A DNA stretch of 15,761 nucleotides from CAVSWN01 sp046728115 (GTDB lineage: Bacteria; Acidobacteriota; Vicinamibacteria; Vicinamibacterales; CAVVIG01). Numbering within the stretch: the first letter of the stretch is position 1; each line of letters begins with the position of its first letter. The notes under the pieces were generated by a model. It made no database searches. It was not told the DNA's origin and worked only from the letters and a program-made list of their open reading frames with translations. The position numbers and the translations under genes were made by a program. Location: the NCBI GenBank assembly GCA_046728115.1, contig JBKPDW010000551.1:1-15761 (forward strand). Direction: 5' to 3'. Positions 13,918-15,761 of the stretch are shown one piece after another.

Positions 13918-14295
13918 CTAGTCTTTGAACAGCGGGTTCTCGGCGGCAGGCTGAGGGGCGGGAATGGACGCCAGGTACGCGTAGATGTCCGCGAGCGCCG
14001 CGTCCGACAGCACGCGGGGCGGATAAGCTGGCATCCCGCCAGCCACCGACCACCCGCGGCGGCCGCTGCGGACGTAGGCAGCGAACGCGGCCTGTGCGAG
14101 TGGTTTCGGCGCGAGCCGCGCGCCGGCGCCGCCCTGGCCGACGGTCCCGTGGCACGTGTAGCAGCCGGCGTTCATGAATGCGGCTTGCCCTCTGGCCGCA
14201 TCGCCCGACCGCAACGGCGCCTGGGCAGCGTCCTCCTGCACGGCGGCGACTCTCATCGCCGTGACAAGCAGCACGAGCATCAAGACGTTGTTCAT
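13918..14295 (-). CDS. Small exported c-type cytochrome
   Basis: This 125-residue protein has an N-terminal hydrophobic signal (about 3-19). One heme-c attachment motif, CYTCH (45-49), is followed by a likely axial methionine in GGMPAYPP (Met88) and a C-terminal helix (SDAALADIYAYLASIP) typical of class I cytochromes c. It would act outside the cytoplasmic membrane as a one-electron carrier. The start at 14295 overlaps the stop of the thiamine-diphosphate enzyme gene as ATGA, so the two are translationally coupled. A frame open to 14523 is an artefact. The pairing suggests that electrons from an oxidation end on this cytochrome, but no direct link can be read from sequence. Confidence 0.92.
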   Translation of the reverse strand: MNNVLMLVLLVTAMRVAAVQEDAAQAPLRSGDAARGQAAFMNAGCYTCHGTVGQGGAGARLAPKPLAQAAFAAYVRSGRRGWSVAGGMPAYPPRVLSDAALADIYAYLASIPAPQPAAENPLFKD

Positions 14296-15761
14296 CGCGG
14301 CTGTGTCACCACGTCGATGAGGTACGGCTCGCCGCGCTTCACGACCTCGACGCCGCGGCGGATAGCCGCAGCCAGATCCTTGGGATCGGAAATCGGACCC
14401 GATGCACCGACACCCATGCTTCTCGCCAGGGCGGCGAAGTCGATGTTCGGATCGCGCAGGCCGAAGCCGGTGTAGAGCCCCTCGGTACTGCGGTTGCGCA
14501 ACAGCGCCTGCCGCTGGAACCACATCACTTCCTGGTGATACGCGCGGTTGTTCTGCATGACGATGAGCAGCGGGATCTTGTGATGCGCGGCCGTCCAGAG
14601 CGCCCCCGGCGCGACCATCAAATCGCCGTCAGGCTGAATCGCCACGGTGAACCGTCCGTGCTTCCTGTTTGCCAGCGCCGCGCCGACCGCCGCGGGGGCG
14701 TAGTAGCCGACGCCCTCTCCGCCCGCCCGTCCGATGTACTGGTAGTGCTTCGTGAAGTCCCACAGCCGCAGCGGCCAGTTCACCCAGCCGGTCACGAGTG
14801 ACCAGTCTTCGTTCCGGATCTGCTGCCAGAGCTCCATCGACAGTCGTGCGGTACTGACCGGACTCGCGTCCCATCCGTAGGTGGCGTCGGTTTTGGCGCG
14901 CTCGTAGGTCTCGCGGTTGGCGGCGGCGATCTTCGCGCCCCGCGCCGCGAACGCGCGCCTGCGGTCGCTGCTCGTCAGCCGCTTTGCTTCGTCGATCAGG
15001 GCCGGCAGCGTCGCTTCGGCGTCGGCGGCGATCGACAGGTCCACTTCCGCGTAGCGCATGTAGTCGCCGTAATTGCTGCGCTGAAACAGATCGCCGGCCG
15101 TGACGCTGATGACTCTTGCGGAACGCTGATGCGCCTGGCGCGCGAGGTTCGAGATGTCGCCGGCCTCGAGCGCCAGCACCACGTCGGCCTGGGCCGCGTT
15201 GCCGCCGTTCAGCGGATGGCGCGTCGGGAAGTTCATGCGGCGATGCTGATCGACGACGCCTGCCTGCAGGGTCTCGGCGAGCTCAACGAGCAGCTTCATC
15301 CCGGCGGGAGTCCGCGCCGCACGGCTCGCAACGATCACCGGGTTGTCGGCTTCGACCAGCAGCTTTGCCGCTTCGCGGACGGCGCCGGGGTCGCCCGACG
15401 GCGATGTGCGGACGTTGATCTTCGGCAGGCGCAATTCCGGTGGCGCCTCGCCTTGCTGCATGTGGTCGTCCACCACGAGTGCCACCGGACCCATGGGCGG
15501 CGTCATCGCGATTGCGTAGGCCCGCGCGGCTGACTCTGCGAAGTGCGTCAGAGAGACCGGATTGTCGTCCCACTTGGTCATGTCGCGGATGATCGCGCAT
15601 GGATCCTGCGCGCTGTGCAGCCAGAACACTTCCCCGTTCCGCTCGGTCGCATCCTGCGTGTTGCCGAGCGCGAGGTAGATCGGCACGCGATCGCACCACG
15701 CGTCGTACACCGCCATGGCGGCGTGCTGCGTCCCCACGGTGCCGTGCACGCACACCAGCAC
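14292..15761 (-). CDS. Thiamine-diphosphate-dependent enzyme (acetolactate synthase / benzoylformate decarboxylase-like), 5' end outside window
   Basis: The visible 489 residues cover the end of the pyrimidine-binding domain (VHGTVGTQHAAMAVYDAW), the central domain (about 120-265, with NPVIVASRAAR and ADVVLALEAGD), and the full pyrophosphate-binding domain. The diphosphate/Mg site is PDGD (377-380) followed by NN (404-405) in LLIVMQNNRAYH. Roughly 70-90 N-terminal residues, including the expected catalytic Glu, lie beyond base 15761; the in-frame GTG at the edge is unlikely to be the start. Such enzymes decarboxylate 2-oxo acids or ligate the product. No CoA or FAD motif is obvious, and the substrate is unknown. 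It heads the visible part of a five-gene operon with exported electron-transfer and binding proteins. Confidence 0.88.
   Translation of the reverse strand: MLVCVHGTVGTQHAAMAVYDAWCDRVPIYLALGNTQDATERNGEVFWLHSAQDPCAIIRDMTKWDDNPVSLTHFAESAARAYAIAMTPPMGPVALVVDDHMQQGEAPPELRLPKINVRTSPSGDPGAVREAAKLLVEADNPVIVASRAARTPAGMKLLVELAETLQAGVVDQHRRMNFPTRHPLNGGNAAQADVVLALEAGDISNLARQAHQRSARVISVTAGDLFQRSNYGDYMRYAEVDLSIAADAEATLPALIDEAKRLTSSDRRRAFAARGAKIAAANRETYERAKTDATYGWDASPVSTARLSMELWQQIRNEDWSLVTGWVNWPLRLWDFTKHYQYIGRAGGEGVGYYAPAAVGAALANRKHGRFTVAIQPDGDLMVAPGALWTAAHHKIPLLIVMQNNRAYHQEVMWFQRQALLRNRSTEGLYTGFGLRDPNIDFAALARSMGVGASGPISDPKDLAAAIRRGVEVVKRGEPYLIDVVTQPR

Noticed and set aside
13904..14155. Upstream extension of the MBL-fusion gene
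   Set aside because: It runs through the cytochrome c gene in another frame, while a signal peptide begins at 13903.
1..15761. CRISPR arrays, tRNA or rRNA genes, insertion sequences
   Set aside because: No regularly spaced direct repeats, cloverleaf-like sequence, rRNA-like stretch or transposase was seen on either strand by reading.

Overview
The window is high-GC bacterial DNA with tightly packed genes. All are on the minus strand except one methyltransferase, so transcription mostly runs from high to low coordinates. Several exported proteins near the right end carry a 'DLTGTW/DLSGEW' domain that I associate with Acidobacteriota, especially Vicinamibacteria. I therefore suggest a soil-type acidobacterium, probably from a metagenome. 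This is inference; there is no rRNA or other marker here.

Region 1 (about 1-8102, minus) is an aerobic carbon monoxide dehydrogenase (CODH) locus. In transcription order it holds coxI/xdhC, mocA, coxF (XdhC family with a C-terminal YHS domain), coxD (MoxR-type AAA+ ATPase), coxE (VWA protein), coxG (SRPBCC membrane-anchored protein), coxM (FAD subunit), coxS (2x[2Fe-2S] subunit) and coxL (Mo-Cu subunit, cut by the window edge). CoxL has the form I active-site motif AYRCSFR, so this is a true CO oxidiser rather than a form II relative. A near-consensus sigma-70 promoter (8074-8102) lies just ahead of the first gene. The cofactor and maturation genes come first and the structural genes last: MocA and CoxI handle the molybdopterin cytosine dinucleotide cofactor, CoxD/E/F build the [CuSMoO2] cluster, and CoxG probably recruits the enzyme to the membrane.

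Region 2 (8103-8337) is a non-coding gap. It has a perfect 12-bp inverted repeat, a short dyad, and a possible trace of a decayed FAD-oxidase gene.

Region 3 (8338-9742, minus) is a two-gene electron-transfer unit: a small three-cysteine ferredoxin and an NAD(P)H-dependent ferredoxin reductase. No P450 or oxygenase partner is visible.

Region 4 (9743-10800) holds the only plus-strand gene, a TPMT-superfamily S-adenosylmethionine methyltransferase that looks betaproteobacterial, plus a doubtful small ORF ahead of it.

Region 5 (10801-15761, minus) is a tightly coupled five-gene operon: a thiamine-diphosphate enzyme (N-terminus outside the window), a small c-type cytochrome, a two-domain exported protein ending in a metallo-beta-lactamase fold with a degenerate metal site, a stand-alone paralogue of that protein's N-terminal domain, and a small exported lipocalin-like protein. 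Three of the four junctions are 4-nt ATGA overlaps. I do not recognise a described pathway with this composition; it is the best candidate here for an undescribed system.
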